From contig CAMNSD010000003.1 in the NCBI GenBank assembly GCA_946554445.1, positions 62,001 to 126,000 on the forward strand: a stretch of 64,000 nt of DNA, read 5' to 3'. The DNA is from an uncultured Lachnospiraceae bacterium (GTDB lineage Bacteria > Bacillota > Clostridia > Lachnospirales > Lachnospiraceae). Each line of letters opens with the position of its first letter. Position 1 is the stretch's first letter. Position numbers and translations under genes: made by a program. The notes below the pieces were generated by a model. That model ran no database searches. It saw only the letters and a program-made list of their open reading frames with translations, and was not told the origin of the DNA. Positions 17,571-26,876 of the stretch are shown one piece after another.

Positions 17571-19259
17571 ATGGATGCTTTGTTTTTTGCGGGCGTGATC
17601 GTACTATTGATTGCGCTTTTTATGGGAAAAGAATATATCGACAGCAGGACGTTCCAGAAAAGAACGCTGGAGCGGTTGTATCAAAATTATGGCAGTGCGC
17701 CTGACCGGAAGTATGGGCAAGAAGAAATGTGCCATATCAGTATGTATTATAAAAAACATCGTTCGCCGGAACAGATTGACGATATTACGTGGAATGATCT
17801 ACACCTGGATGAAATTTATCAACGCATGAACACTTCTTGCAGCGCGGCAGGGGATGAATATCTTTATTATAGACTGCGCACGCCGATTTATGAGGAAGAA
17901 GAGATGGCGGATATGGAGGAGCGTATCCGCTTTTTTATGGAACATGAGGCAGAGCGGCAAAAGGTGCAGAGTATTTACTATCGGCTGGGACGGATAAGAC
18001 GATATTCCATCTATGAGTATTTGGACAATCTGGAGACGCTGGGAGAGCGGAAGAATGAAAAATATCTGTTGTATGATCTGGCGGTAGTCTTTTGCTTTTT
18101 CCTGTTGTTTTATTCTCTGCCGGTGGGGATTGTGGCATTGCTCATTGTGCTGTGCCATAATTTGATTGGTTATTTTAAGGAATATAAAGAGATCGAACCC
18201 TATATCAGTAGTTTTCGCTATATCCGTAGGATGCTTGGGTGTGCGGAACGGATGGGACGGGAGGAAATAGAGGCGATTGCTGGACAACAGGCCAGGCTGC
18301 GGGTATGCCATCAAAGACTGAAGGGATTTTTGCGCAATTCCTATCTTGTCATTTCAGCGGAAAAAGGGAACGGCAATCCCTTGGAAGTGGTGCTGGATTA
18401 TCTGCGTATGCTTTTTTATCTGGATTTGATTCAGTTCAATAGGGCGCTTACGGCACTGCGGGGGCATATGAAAGAAGTGGATGAGATGATCACCATTCTG
18501 GGGCAGATAGAAACGGATGTGGTGACAGGCGCATATCGGGCAAGTTTGCTGGAAGAGTATTGTGTGCCAAAGCTGCATTATGAGGATGGAACAGGTGTGT
18601 TTCTTAATGTAGAGAACCTATATCATCCGCTGCTTGCAGATCCTGTCAAAAATTCAGTATCAGTCAACAGGGGTATGCTTTTGACCGGCTCCAATGCTTC
18701 AGGGAAATCCACGTTCTTACGGGCGGTGGCCACTGCTGCAGTGCTTGCACAGACCATTCATACTTGTACGGCAGATTCTTATGAAGCGCCTGTTTTTCGG
18801 ATTTATTCATCCATGTCCTTGCGGGATGATTTGACGGGCGGTGACAGTTACTATATGGTGGAGATCAAATCCATCAAACGGATACTGGATCAGGCTATGC
18901 GAAAGGATGCAAGACCGGTAATCTGTTTTGTGGACGAAGTGCTTCGCGGCACCAATACAGTGGAGCGGATTGCGGCTTCCACACAGATCATGAAGATGCT
19001 ATCCAGAGGACAAACCCTGTGTTTTGCAGCCACTCATGATGTGGAACTGACCAGGCTTTTAGCGGGCATATATGACAATTATCATTTTGAGGAAAAGATT
19101 GAGGAGGAAGATATCTTTTTTCCCTATCTTTTGCTCAAAGGGCCGGCGGTTTCACGCAATGCAATCGCGCTCCTTAAGATGTTGGGATATGACAGGGGAA
19201 TTATCGAGGAGGCGGAAGCGATGGCGGAACGGTTTCTGGAAAGCGGCAACTGGATTTGA
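17571..19259 (+). CDS. Membrane-anchored MutS-like ATPase
   Basis: The 562-residue protein carries a C-terminal MutS domain V ATPase with Walker [12 protein letters not shown] near residue 373, [16 protein letters not shown] Walker B ([15 protein letters not shown]) and the downstream ATHDVEL His motif. It lacks the N-terminal mismatch-recognition domain, and instead has an N-terminal membrane helix (residues 3-20) and a hydrophobic pair around 160-200. It is therefore not the mismatch-repair MutS; families like this are found in Firmicutes with no settled role. It follows the deaminase by two bases and precedes RNase HI, so translation is probably coupled. Confidence 0.82.
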   Translation: MDALFFAGVIVLLIALFMGKEYIDSRTFQKRTLERLYQNYGSAPDRKYGQEEMCHISMYYKKHRSPEQIDDITWNDLHLDEIYQRMNTSCSAAGDEYLYYRLRTPIYEEEEMADMEERIRFFMEHEAERQKVQSIYYRLGRIRRYSIYEYLDNLETLGERKNEKYLLYDLAVVFCFFLLFYSLPVGIVALLIVLCHNLIGYFKEYKEIEPYISSFRYIRRMLGCAERMGREEIEAIAGQQARLRVCHQRLKGFLRNSYLVISAEKGNGNPLEVVLDYLRMLFYLDLIQFNRALTALRGHMKEVDEMITILGQIETDVVTGAYRASLLEEYCVPKLHYEDGTGVFLNVENLYHPLLADPVKNSVSVNRGMLLTGSNASGKSTFLRAVATAAVLAQTIHTCTADSYEAPVFRIYSSMSLRDDLTGGDSYYMVEIKSIKRILDQAMRKDARPVICFVDEVLRGTNTVERIAASTQIMKMLSRGQTLCFAATHDVELTRLLAGIYDNYHFEEKIEEEDIFFPYLLLKGPAVSRNAIALLKMLGYDRGIIEEAEAMAERFLESGNWI

Positions 19260-19291
19260 GATTCCGCTTACGCGGAATCATGGAGGATAGT

Positions 19292-19774
19292 ATGAAAGTG
19301 ACAATCTATACGGACGGTGCGGCCCGTGGCAATCCGGAAGGGCCCGGCGGATACGGTGTAGTCCTGCAGTATGTGGATACGAAAGGTAACCTGCATGAGC
19401 GGGAATACTCTGCGGGATACAAGAAAACGACAAATAACCGTATGGAACTGATGGCAGCCATTGTGGGGTTAGAAGCTTTGATAAAGCCATGTGAAGTGAC
19501 TCTTATATCGGATTCCAAGTATGTGACGGATGCCTTCAATCAACATTGGATTGAGAGTTGGATCATGAAAGGATGGAAGACAGCGGGAAAGAAACCGGTC
19601 AAGAATGTGGATCTCTGGGAACGTCTTCTGAAAGCAAAGGAACCTCATAAGGTAACGTTTCGCTGGGTGAAAGGTCATGACGGACACCCGGAAAATGAGC
19701 GCTGTGATAAGCTTGCCACTACGGCAGCGGATGGTACGGACTTACTTGACGATGAGGGATTGGGCGTGCTATAA
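19292..19774 (+). CDS. rnhA: Ribonuclease HI
   Basis: Start at ATG 19292 after ATGGAGGAT gives 160 residues. All acidic catalytic positions are visible: [10 protein letters not shown] (Asp), NNRMELMA (Glu), SDSKYV (Asp) and the last Asp in ERCDKLA, with the basic handle region and [11 protein letters not shown]. It cleaves the RNA of RNA-DNA hybrids. The 5' leader includes a GATTCCGC/GCGGAATC hairpin (19260-19279) right after the MutS-like gene. Confidence 0.94.
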   Translation: MKVTIYTDGAARGNPEGPGGYGVVLQYVDTKGNLHEREYSAGYKKTTNNRMELMAAIVGLEALIKPCEVTLISDSKYVTDAFNQHWIESWIMKGWKTAGKKPVKNVDLWERLLKAKEPHKVTFRWVKGHDGHPENERCDKLATTAADGTDLLDDEGLGVL

Positions 19775-19833
19775 TAAGCCTAGTTTTGAGGCCGTATCGG
19801 TTATTTATTTAGGAAGAGAGAAGGTTGGGAAAG

Positions 19834-20010
19834 ATGACGAATTTGATCTTATTTGTGAACTCATTTTTATCTTACTTATTATGTTTCCTTTTGATTGTAG
19901 CGCTGGTCGTGGTGGCTTGTATCATTGGTGCGAAATGGCGTAAAAGTAAGGATGCGAAAGCGGCGGCGCAGGCGGCTGTATCGGATGAGGCACAGCAGAC
20001 AACCATATAA
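19834..20010 (+). CDS. Small single-pass membrane protein (58 aa)
   Basis: The ATG at 19834 gives 58 residues: one long hydrophobic helix (about residues 4-32) and a short positively charged, alanine-rich tail. I do not recognise it. An AGAGAGAAGG ribosome site lies 9 bases upstream; a TTG at 19825 in frame is an alternative start. It follows rnhA with no clear terminator and may be co-transcribed. Confidence 0.6.
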   Translation: MTNLILFVNSFLSYLLCFLLIVALVVVACIIGAKWRKSKDAKAAAQAAVSDEAQQTTI

Positions 20011-20145
20011 ACACTTCTGTGGGGGAGAGCGATGGGCTTTCCCCTACATTTTATGGTATCAGAAATTCTTGCGTTTACCCTAGGCCAAGAAGCGATATCA
20101 CTCGGTTGAGCGGAGTTGGCTCTATGATATGGAGAAAATGAGGCG

Positions 20146-20838
20146 ATGGGGCAGTATACAACGATTTTGTGGGATTTGGATCAGACATTACTGGACTTTG
20201 ACAGATCGCAGGCTTATGCTCTTCGCTATGCTTTCGATAAGCTGAGTCTTTCGATGGCGGATGGTACGGTTGCTCTGTATGCGGCAATCAATGACAAGTA
20301 CTGGAAAAGGCTGGAACGGGGAGAGATTACCAAGGCGCAGGTACTCACAGGGCGGTTTGAGGAACTTTTGAAAGAACTTTCCATCACTACATGCCAGGTG
20401 CAGGAAATCGCGGATATCTACCAGAAAGCCTTGGGCAGTGTGGCTTTTTATCTGGAAGGTGCAGAAGAACTGGTGACAGAACTGAAAGAAAAGGGATACC
20501 GTCAGTACATAGTGACTAATGGAGTCAATCAAACCCAGGCCAATAAGATGAAAGTTTCCGGACTCGATCAGCTGGTAGATGGTGTTTTTGTGTCGGAACT
20601 TATGGGATACCCCAAACCCAGGAAAGAGTATTTTGATAATTGTCTTGCGCAGATGGCGGGAGTGACAAGAGAGCAGTGTATTCTGGTGGGAGATTCCCTG
20701 ACCAGTGATATGCAGGGGGCCAATAATGCGGGGATCACGGCCTGCTGGTATAATCCAAAGGGGCTGACAAATGAACTGGGTGTCAGGATTGATTATGAGA
20801 TAGAGCATTTATGGGAATTGTGGAATGTCATTGGATGA
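20146..20838 (+). CDS. HAD-superfamily hydrolase, YjjG-like nucleotidase
   Basis: The 230-residue HAD enzyme begins with the DxDxT motif in WDLDQTLLDF, has motif II VTNG, the Lys in GYPKPRKEYF and motif IV VGDSLTSDMQGA, with an alpha-helical cap after residue 20. It matches the YjjG group of noncanonical pyrimidine nucleotidases that dephosphorylate damaged or surplus nucleoside monophosphates. The nucleoside-salvage neighbours fit, but HAD substrate calls from sequence are weak. Confidence 0.85.
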   Translation: MGQYTTILWDLDQTLLDFDRSQAYALRYAFDKLSLSMADGTVALYAAINDKYWKRLERGEITKAQVLTGRFEELLKELSITTCQVQEIADIYQKALGSVAFYLEGAEELVTELKEKGYRQYIVTNGVNQTQANKMKVSGLDQLVDGVFVSELMGYPKPRKEYFDNCLAQMAGVTREQCILVGDSLTSDMQGANNAGITACWYNPKGLTNELGVRIDYEIEHLWELWNVIG

Positions 20839-20906
20839 GGGCCGGTTATAAGGAAATGTAATGCAGAGGGCTGTTTAGTGGAAATATTGGCAGGTGAGGA
20901 GACAGG

Positions 20907-21908
20907 ATGGCAAAGTCGCCGAATCAGAAATTAAAACTACTTTATTTATTAAAAATTTTGACAGAACAGTCTGATGAAGACCACTGTCTGAGCGCGCAGG
21001 CATTGATCGATGCCTTGGCGGCATATGATATCAAAGCGGAAAGAAAGAGCATTTATGACGATATTGCGCAGTTAAACGATTTTGGATATGATATTGTGCT
21101 TGTGAAGTCCAAAAGCGGCGGTGGATATTATCTGGCGGGCAGGGATTTTGAACTGGCAGAGTTAAAGCTGCTTGTGGAGACGGTACAGGCATCCCGGTTC
21201 CTGACGGTAAAGAAATCCAGAGAACTGATTGGTAAAATAGAGAAATTAGCTTCAAAAGCGGAGGCTGGACAATTACAGCGACAGGTCTATGTGGCGAACC
21301 GGATTAAGACGGCTAATGAGAGTATCTATTACATAGTGGATGACATCCACAGGGCCATTCAGAATAATGAACAGATTTCTTTCCAGTACTTGGAATGGAA
21401 TCTCTCCAAAGAACTGGTGCCGCGGCGGGACGGAAGGCAATACCGGATCAGTCCCTGGGCGCTTACCTGTAAGGATGAAAATTATTACCTGATTGCCCAT
21501 GACGGGGAGGAAGATAAGATCAAGCATTTCCGGGTGGACAAGATGGGTAAGATTGAGATTCTGGAAGGCGTCAAACGGGAGGGCGCGGCTCTTTTTGAAC
21601 GTTTTGACATAGCGGATTATGCCAACAAGACTTTCGGCATGTACGGTGGGCAGGAAGAGACGGTCACGCTGGAATTCGAGAACCGGTTTGTCGGAGTTGT
21701 GATAGATCGTTTCGGCAAGGATGTTCCGATAAGACAGCGGGACGAGGAACATTTTACGGTGCGTGTCAAAGTGGCGGTCAGCGGTCAGTTTTTTGGCTGG
21801 TTGACAGGGCTTGGCGCAGGAGCGCGTATTGTGTCGCCGGGAGAAGTGGCGCAGGCTTATCGTGATCATTTGGAAGAAGTGATTATGCAGTATCGGCAGG
21901 AACAATGA
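20907..21908 (+). CDS. WYL-domain transcriptional regulator
   Basis: A 333-residue protein with an N-terminal winged helix (residues 5-65, containing SAQALIDAL and ERKSIYDDIAQL) and a central WYL domain (about 145-215, with QISFQYLEWN and RISPWALTCKDENYYLI), plus a C-terminal WCX region. WYL regulators bind nucleic-acid-like ligands and often control defence or repair genes, but no such target is visible here. AGGTGAGGAG ribosome site. A short direct duplication covers its last codons and the downstream spacer. Confidence 0.87.
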   Translation: MAKSPNQKLKLLYLLKILTEQSDEDHCLSAQALIDALAAYDIKAERKSIYDDIAQLNDFGYDIVLVKSKSGGGYYLAGRDFELAELKLLVETVQASRFLTVKKSRELIGKIEKLASKAEAGQLQRQVYVANRIKTANESIYYIVDDIHRAIQNNEQISFQYLEWNLSKELVPRRDGRQYRISPWALTCKDENYYLIAHDGEEDKIKHFRVDKMGKIEILEGVKREGAALFERFDIADYANKTFGMYGGQEETVTLEFENRFVGVVIDRFGKDVPIRQRDEEHFTVRVKVAVSGQFFGWLTGLGAGARIVSPGEVAQAYRDHLEEVIMQYRQEQ

Positions 21909-21961
21909 TTTGATACAGGATGTGAGCGAGTAGTATCGGCAGGAACAATAATTTGATATCG
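21891..21961 (+). repeat. Direct duplication of about 28 bases at the end of the WYL gene
   Basis: The segment 21891-21918 (AGTATCGGCAGGAACAATGA and on) recurs at 21934-21961 with a few changes; the stop codon lies in the first copy. It looks like a small tandem duplication of the gene end. Confidence 0.75.
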
Positions 21962-22040
21962 GATTGTATGAGACAGCGATGTAAAAAAGGAATTGAGACG
22001 GAATACAATTGAAGAATAGAGGGGAGCAGGGGAAACAGAG

Positions 22041-23210
22041 ATGGAAATACAATTTGCAGACCGCATGAAGGACTATGAGGAAGGTATTTTTCAGGTTTTA
22101 AATGAGAAGAAGACACAGATGGAACAGCAGGGGCATAAGATTTATAACCTGTCTGTGGGCACACCGGATTTTCCACCGCAGCAGCATGTGATGGAGGCAG
22201 TGCTTCAGGCAGCCAAGAAGCCAGAAAATTATAAATATGCACTGGCGGATATCCCGGAATTGATTGAGGCGGTGATTGGGCGTTACCGTGTCCGTTATGG
22301 GGTAGAACTGGCAAAGGATGAGGTGATGAGTGTGTACGGTTCCCAGGAAGGAATTGCGCATATCTGTATGACGCTCTGCAATCCGGGGGATTGTGTGCTG
22401 GTGCCGGATCCCGGTTATCCGATATTTGGGATTGGGCCTTCCCTGACGGGGGCGCAGATTGTGACTTACGCATTGACGGAGGAGAATGGATACCTGCCTG
22501 ATCTTGATAGCATGGATGAGCAGATGCTCTCCAAGGTAAAATGTATGATCGAATCCTATCCCTTAAATCCCGTGTGCAAGACGGCGCCGGATTCTTTTTA
22601 TGAAAAGCTGGTGCCATGGGCCGCGGCGCATCAGATAATTTTGATTCATGACAATGCTTATTCTGACATTATCTATGACGGCAGAGAAGGCAAGTCCATC
22701 CTGCGGATTCCAGGAGCGAAAGAGGTTGCAGTAGAGTTTTATTCTCTGTCAAAATCCTTTAATTATACGGGGGCAAGAATGAGTTTTCTGGCAGGAAACC
22801 GCGAAATCGTGGCAAATTTCAAGAGGTTTCGCTCTCAGATTGACTATGGAACGTTTCTGCCGGTGCAATATGGGGCAGTGGCAGCTTTGACAGGTTCCGA
22901 TCAGATGGTAAAGGAGCAATGCGCAGAATACCAGAGAAGAAGGGACGCCCTCTGCGGCGGTTTAAGAAAGATTGGCTGGCAGATAGAGGACAGTGAGGGT
23001 ACTATGTTTGCCTGGGCCAGAATCCCGGAAAAGTATGATGACGATGTGGAGTTTGTCATGGAATTACTGGAAAAAACAGGTGTTCTATGTACACCGGGAA
23101 GCAGTTTCGGTTCCCTGGGGCGCGGTCATGTGCGCTTTGCCCTGACCATGCCTGTGGAGAAAATCGAGGAGGCCGTAGCCGCAATCGCCCGGGCAAACAT
23201 GCTTGCGTGA
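22041..23210 (+). CDS. PLP-dependent class I/II aminotransferase
   Basis: The 389-residue fold-type I aminotransferase has LSVGTPDFPP, GSQEGIAHI, the DNAYSDIIYDG aspartate region and the PLP lysine in SLSKSFNYTGARM. It resembles the LL-diaminopimelate/alanine aminotransferase branch. The segment usually reading YPNNPTG is YPLNPVC here, so the substrate pocket may differ and a specific substrate is not assigned. GGGGAGCAGGGG-type ribosome sequence precedes the ATG. It is followed by a terminator and hairpin repeats. Confidence 0.85.
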   Translation: MEIQFADRMKDYEEGIFQVLNEKKTQMEQQGHKIYNLSVGTPDFPPQQHVMEAVLQAAKKPENYKYALADIPELIEAVIGRYRVRYGVELAKDEVMSVYGSQEGIAHICMTLCNPGDCVLVPDPGYPIFGIGPSLTGAQIVTYALTEENGYLPDLDSMDEQMLSKVKCMIESYPLNPVCKTAPDSFYEKLVPWAAAHQIILIHDNAYSDIIYDGREGKSILRIPGAKEVAVEFYSLSKSFNYTGARMSFLAGNREIVANFKRFRSQIDYGTFLPVQYGAVAALTGSDQMVKEQCAEYQRRRDALCGGLRKIGWQIEDSEGTMFAWARIPEKYDDDVEFVMELLEKTGVLCTPGSSFGSLGRGHVRFALTMPVEKIEEAVAAIARANMLA

Positions 23211-23218
23211 TATAAAGT

Positions 23219-23306
23219 TATTTGCGAAGCGAAAGTTTTAGAATTTCTTTTGCTTATTCGAGTCCGCGAAGCGGATCTCGCAAAGTTATTCGCGAAGCGA
23301 ATTACT
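23219..23306 (+). repeat. Cluster of three GCGAAGCG mini-hairpins
   Basis: Three short palindromic modules sit in 90 bases: TTGCGAAGCGAA (about 23221), TCCGCGAAGCGGA (about 23262-23274) and TTCGCGAAGCGAA (about 23289-23301). The second and third keep pairing although their flanks differ. They lie between the aminotransferase and the terminator at 23311. Confidence 0.7.
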
Positions 23307-23310
23307 TTTG

Positions 23311-23341
23311 GGATATGTCACAAAAAGGCATATCCTTTTTT
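23311..23341 (+). terminator. Intrinsic terminator before the nrdD region
   Basis: GGATATG (23311-23317) pairs with CATATCC (23329-23335), followed by six Ts. Confidence 0.82.
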
Positions 23342-23365
23342 GTTGACTTTTCTTTGGCGTTGTCA

Positions 23366-23394
23366 TTGACATAATAAGTTTATTATTCTATACT
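23366..23394 (+). promoter_or_regulatory. Sigma-A promoter of nrdD-nrdG
   Basis: TTGACA (23366-23371), 17 bases, TATACT (23389-23394). Transcription would start near 23401, next to the two NrdR-like boxes. Confidence 0.8.
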
Positions 23395-23403
23395 AATCCT
23401 AAA

Positions 23404-23449
23404 CCACTAAATATAGTATTATTATGTCAACTAATACAATATTTTGTGG
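23404..23449 (+). promoter_or_regulatory. Pair of NrdR-box-like sites
   Basis: CCACTAAATATAGTAT (23404-23419) and ATACAATATTTTGTGG (23434-23449) both resemble the 16-base NrdR box (ACACWATATATWGTGT). Their centres are 30 bases apart, close to the roughly three helical turns seen in known NrdR operators, and they overlap the predicted transcription start. NrdR represses ribonucleotide reductase genes in response to dATP/ATP. Confidence 0.55.
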
Positions 23450-23508
23450 AGAAAAAGGAGAGCGGGTGTGAGAAGGATGCCTGCGGTAAAGCACCACGGA
23501 GGGAATGT

Positions 23509-25698
23509 ATGAGCAGTAAATTTGAATCGGATAGTCCGGCTGGTGAGAATTTCAGTCTGGAATATCAGCCGGAAAAAATTGTTAAGGTGATCAAGAAGGA
23601 TGGCAGCCTGGAAGCTTTTAATGTCCAGAAGGTCATTGATGCGGTGGGAAAGAGCGCCTATCGTGCATTGACAAAATTTACCGAGGAAGAGAAGCGCCAT
23701 ATCTGTCAGACGGTCATCGACAAAGTCAATGAACTGGATGAGGAAAAGATTCCGATTCAGATCATGCACAATATCGTAGAAAGCGCGTTGGAAGACGTAA
23801 AACCCATCGTGGCTAAGAGTTATCGCGATTACCGTAATTACAAACAGGATTTTGTGCGCATGATGGACGATGTTTATAAGAAGAGTCAGTCAATCATGTA
23901 TATTGGGGACAAGGAGAACGCTAATACGGACAGTGCCCTTGTATCTACCAAGCGCAGTCTGATTTTCAATCAGTTTAACAAGGAATTGTATCAGAAATTT
24001 TTTATGACCACGGAGGAGATTCAGGCTTGCCGTGACGGGTATATTTATGTCCATGATATGTCCGCCAGAAGAGATACTATGAACTGTTGTCTTTTCAATG
24101 TGGCCGAAGTGTTGAGCGGCGGGTTCGAGATGGGAAACATCTGGTATAATGAGCCCAAAACGCTGGACGTAGCGTTCGATGTTATAGGAGATATCGTTTT
24201 GAGCGCGGCTAGTCAGCAGTATGGCGGTTTTACGGTGCCAGAGGTAGATAAGATCTTAGAGCCTTATGCGGAGAAATCCTATAAGAGAAATATTGAGAAA
24301 TATACGAAACTGGGAGTGGACAAGGAGACTGCCGAGGCACAGTCCATGGCGGATGTGAAAAAAGAGTTTGAGCAGGGATTCCAGGGTTGGGAGTATAAAT
24401 TTAATACGGTGGCCAGCAGCCGGGGCGACTATCCTTTTATCACAGTAACGGCAGGTATCGGCACCGGAAAATTTGCAAAGCTGGCAACGATTACCATGTT
24501 AAATGTGCGTCGCAAAGGACAGGGTAAGGAAAACTGCAAAAAGCCGGTGCTGTTCCCGAAGATTGTGTTCCTTTATGATGAGAATCTGCATGGGCCGGGC
24601 AAAGAATTGGAGGATGTATTTGAAGCGGGGGTAAAGTGTTCTGCCAAGACCATGTATCCCGATTGGCTCAGTCTTACCGGCAAGGGGTATATTGCCAGCA
24701 TGTACAAGCAGTATGGCAAAGTAATCTCTCCCATGGGCTGCCGTGCATTCCTTTCCCCCTGGTATGAGCGAGGCGGCATGCATCCTGCGGATGAGGAAGA
24801 TTCTCCCATCTTTGTGGGAAGATTTAATGTAGGCGCGGTATCTTTGCATCTGCCGATGATCTTAGCCAAGTCCAGACAGGAGAGCAGGGATTTTTATGAG
24901 GTGCTTGATTATTACTTGAATCTAATCAGACAGCTGCATATCAGGACCTACGCATATTTGGGAGAGATGCGGGCCTCCACAAATCCTCTTGCTTATTGTG
25001 AGGGCGGTTTCTTGGGCGGTCATCTGCAGCTTCATGATAAGATCAAACCGATCCTCAAGTCGGCAACAGCAAGTTTCGGTATCACTGCCTTTAATGAACT
25101 GCAGGAATTGTACAACGGTAAATCGCTTGTGGAAGACGGTGCGTTTGCACTGGAAGTACTGGAACATATCAACAATAAGATTACGGAATTTAAAGAAGAA
25201 GACGGACATCTGTATGCGATTTATGGTACGCCGGCAGAGAATCTTTGTGGTCTGCAGGTCAAACAGTTCCGGGCTAAATATGGTATTATAGAGGGGGTTT
25301 CCGACAGGGAGTATGTCTCCAACAGTTTCCATTGTCATGTGACGGAAGATATTACCCCCATTGAGAAACAGGATTTAGAGTATCGCTTCTGGGAGATGGC
25401 AAATGGCGGTAAGATACAGTATGTCAAATATCCGATTGACTATAACATGGAGGCCATCAAGACACTGATCAGACGAGCTATGGATATGGGCTTTTATGAG
25501 GGCGTTAACTTGTCCCTTGCTTACTGTGATGATTGCGGACACCAGGAACTGGAGATGGACGTCTGTCCCGTATGTGGCAGCCGCAACCTCACCAAAATCG
25601 ATCGTATGAATGGCTACCTGGCCTATTCCCGTGTTCACGGCGACACAAGACTCAGTGATGCCAAAATGGCAGAGATTGCAGAAAGGAAAAGCATGTGA
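23509..25698 (+). CDS. nrdD: Anaerobic (class III) ribonucleoside-triphosphate reductase, ATP-cone type
   Basis: The start is put at ATG 23509 (GGAGGG ribosome site), giving 729 residues. An N-terminal ATP-cone (IVKVIKKDGSLEAF, about residues 25-115) senses dATP/ATP. The catalytic barrel follows, with NCCLFN, the Zn site CDDCGHQ/CPVCGS, and the glycyl-radical loop RMNGYLAYSRVHG near the C-terminus. It makes dNTPs from NTPs without oxygen, using formate in characterised members. nrdG follows after a structured spacer. Control by NrdR is suggested by the upstream boxes. A second, divergent copy is at 36777. Confidence 0.96.
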   Translation: MSSKFESDSPAGENFSLEYQPEKIVKVIKKDGSLEAFNVQKVIDAVGKSAYRALTKFTEEEKRHICQTVIDKVNELDEEKIPIQIMHNIVESALEDVKPIVAKSYRDYRNYKQDFVRMMDDVYKKSQSIMYIGDKENANTDSALVSTKRSLIFNQFNKELYQKFFMTTEEIQACRDGYIYVHDMSARRDTMNCCLFNVAEVLSGGFEMGNIWYNEPKTLDVAFDVIGDIVLSAASQQYGGFTVPEVDKILEPYAEKSYKRNIEKYTKLGVDKETAEAQSMADVKKEFEQGFQGWEYKFNTVASSRGDYPFITVTAGIGTGKFAKLATITMLNVRRKGQGKENCKKPVLFPKIVFLYDENLHGPGKELEDVFEAGVKCSAKTMYPDWLSLTGKGYIASMYKQYGKVISPMGCRAFLSPWYERGGMHPADEEDSPIFVGRFNVGAVSLHLPMILAKSRQESRDFYEVLDYYLNLIRQLHIRTYAYLGEMRASTNPLAYCEGGFLGGHLQLHDKIKPILKSATASFGITAFNELQELYNGKSLVEDGAFALEVLEHINNKITEFKEEDGHLYAIYGTPAENLCGLQVKQFRAKYGIIEGVSDREYVSNSFHCHVTEDITPIEKQDLEYRFWEMANGGKIQYVKYPIDYNMEAIKTLIRRAMDMGFYEGVNLSLAYCDDCGHQELEMDVCPVCGSRNLTKIDRMNGYLAYSRVHGDTRLSDAKMAEIAERKSM

Positions 25699-25800
25699 AA
25701 ACAGCGAGCCAGAAACACAGGGCCCCTGTTCACAGGAGGCTCTGTGTTCCTGGCGAGCGTCCATCATGAACGAAGGCGAAGAAACAACAGTTTTCACATG
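25692..25800 (+). promoter_or_regulatory. Nested inverted repeats between nrdD and nrdG
   Basis: CATGTGAAAAC (25692-25702) pairs perfectly with GTTTTCACATG (25790-25800). Inside it GCCAGAAACACAG pairs with CTGTGTTCCTGGC (one mismatch), and a CCTGTTCACAGG hairpin sits in the centre. The outer arm starts in the last nrdD codons and ends at the nrdG leader. It may act as RNA stabiliser, processing site or partial terminator that lowers nrdG relative to nrdD. Confidence 0.7.
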
Positions 25801-25814
25801 AGGATATATATTTT

Positions 25815-26324
25815 ATGAGATATCATAATATTACGAAGGATGATATGCTGAACGGTGACGGTCTGCGGGTGGTGCTTTGGGTTGCAGGATGTGCGCACTG
25901 TTGCAAAGAATGCCAGAATCCCCTTACCTGGGATCCGGATGGCGGTCTGCCGTTTGATGAGAATGCAAAGCAGGAAATTTTTGCGCAGCTGGATAAACCC
26001 TATATTCATGGAATCACCTTTTCAGGCGGCGATCCTCTCCATTCGGCAAATCGTCTGGATGTGAGAAGTCTGATGGAAGAGATTAAAAAGAAGTATCCCC
26101 ATAAGACCATCTGGCTTTATACGGGTGATAAATGGGAAGATGTTTTGCATTATCCGATGATGAAGTATGTGGATGTATTGGTGGATGGAGAGTTTAAGAT
26201 TGATTTGAAGGACGTGAAACTTCTCTGGAAAGGGAGCAGTAACCAGAGAGTGATTGACGTACAAAAAAGCTTAGAGCAGACAGATCCGATGGTGCCGGTG
26301 CTCCATTGTGGGGATTATGAATAG
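25815..26324 (+). CDS. nrdG: Anaerobic ribonucleotide reductase activating radical-SAM enzyme
   Basis: The 169-residue protein has the radical-SAM cysteines in GCAHCCKEC (Cx3Cx2C), the GGDPL motif and the short NrdG length. It uses SAM and a 4Fe-4S cluster to place the glycyl radical on NrdD. It lies 116 bases after nrdD, joined by a structured spacer, and would also be the only candidate in this window to activate the second nrdD at 36777. Confidence 0.95.
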   Translation: MRYHNITKDDMLNGDGLRVVLWVAGCAHCCKECQNPLTWDPDGGLPFDENAKQEIFAQLDKPYIHGITFSGGDPLHSANRLDVRSLMEEIKKKYPHKTIWLYTGDKWEDVLHYPMMKYVDVLVDGEFKIDLKDVKLLWKGSSNQRVIDVQKSLEQTDPMVPVLHCGDYE

Positions 26325-26338
26325 ATGCGGGGAAATCA

Positions 26339-26779
26339 ATGGGAACAGAGACAATTAAGATTAAGTATTTTACGGATAAAATAGAAAAACTTACATACAT
26401 AGACGGTAAATCCGATTGGATTGATCTGCGGGCCGCAGAAGATGTGATGTTAAAACAGGGGGAATTTAAATTGATTCCGCTTGGGGTGGCGATGGAACTT
26501 CCTGTGGGGTATGAGGCCCATGTGGTGCCGCGCAGTTCTACGTTCAAGAATTTTGGTATTATCCAGACCAATCATCAGGGCGTGATCGACGCCTCTTATT
26601 GTGGGGATAATGACCAGTGGTTCATGCCTGTCTATGCGGTACGGGATACGGAAATTCATGTCAATGACAGAGTCTGTCAGTTCCGCATTATGGAGAATCA
26701 GCCGAAGCTGGTTTTTGATGAAGTGGCGCATCTGGAACATGCAGACCGTGGCGGACATGGCAGTACCGGAAAGCAGTAA
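26339..26779 (+). CDS. dut: dUTP diphosphatase
   Basis: The 146-residue trimeric dUTPase shows the five motifs in order: [30 protein letters not shown] and the mobile tail RGGHGSTGK. It removes dUTP and supplies dUMP, so it fits beside nrdDG in dNTP supply. It starts 14 bases after nrdG. The hairpin after it doubles as the leader of the next gene. Confidence 0.95.
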   Translation: MGTETIKIKYFTDKIEKLTYIDGKSDWIDLRAAEDVMLKQGEFKLIPLGVAMELPVGYEAHVVPRSSTFKNFGIIQTNHQGVIDASYCGDNDQWFMPVYAVRDTEIHVNDRVCQFRIMENQPKLVFDEVAHLEHADRGGHGSTGKQ

Positions 26780-26809
26780 GGCGTGATGTTTGTATGGAAA
26801 ATTAAATAT

Positions 26810-26839
26810 GCATAAGAAAACTCCTTCCAAGACATACTA
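26810..26839 (+). promoter_or_regulatory. Candidate sigma-G (forespore) promoter of spoVAF
   Basis: GCATA (26810-26814), 18 bases, CATACTA (26833-26839). Both boxes fully match the published B. subtilis sigma-G pattern (GHATR / CATNHTA). Almost the whole spacer is the 5' arm of the hairpin, and transcription would start near 26846 in its loop. Confidence 0.65.
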
Positions 26840-26873
26840 TGGGAAACAATGGTAAATTCTTGGAAGGAGTTTT
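26817..26873 (+). terminator. Perfect 16-bp hairpin between dut and spoVAF; 3' arm carries the spoVAF ribosome site
   Basis: Arm 26817-26832 pairs perfectly with 26858-26873 around a 25-base loop. The 3' arm contains AAGGAG (26864-26869) and ends in four Ts just before the GTG start codons. It probably ends dut transcription to some degree and hides the ribosome site in any read-through RNA. Confidence 0.75.
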
Positions 26874-26876
26874 GTG

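Noticed and set aside
23446-23508. GTG 23446 as the nrdD start
   Set aside because: It overlaps the second NrdR-like box and lacks a ribosome site; ATG 23509 has GGAGGG.
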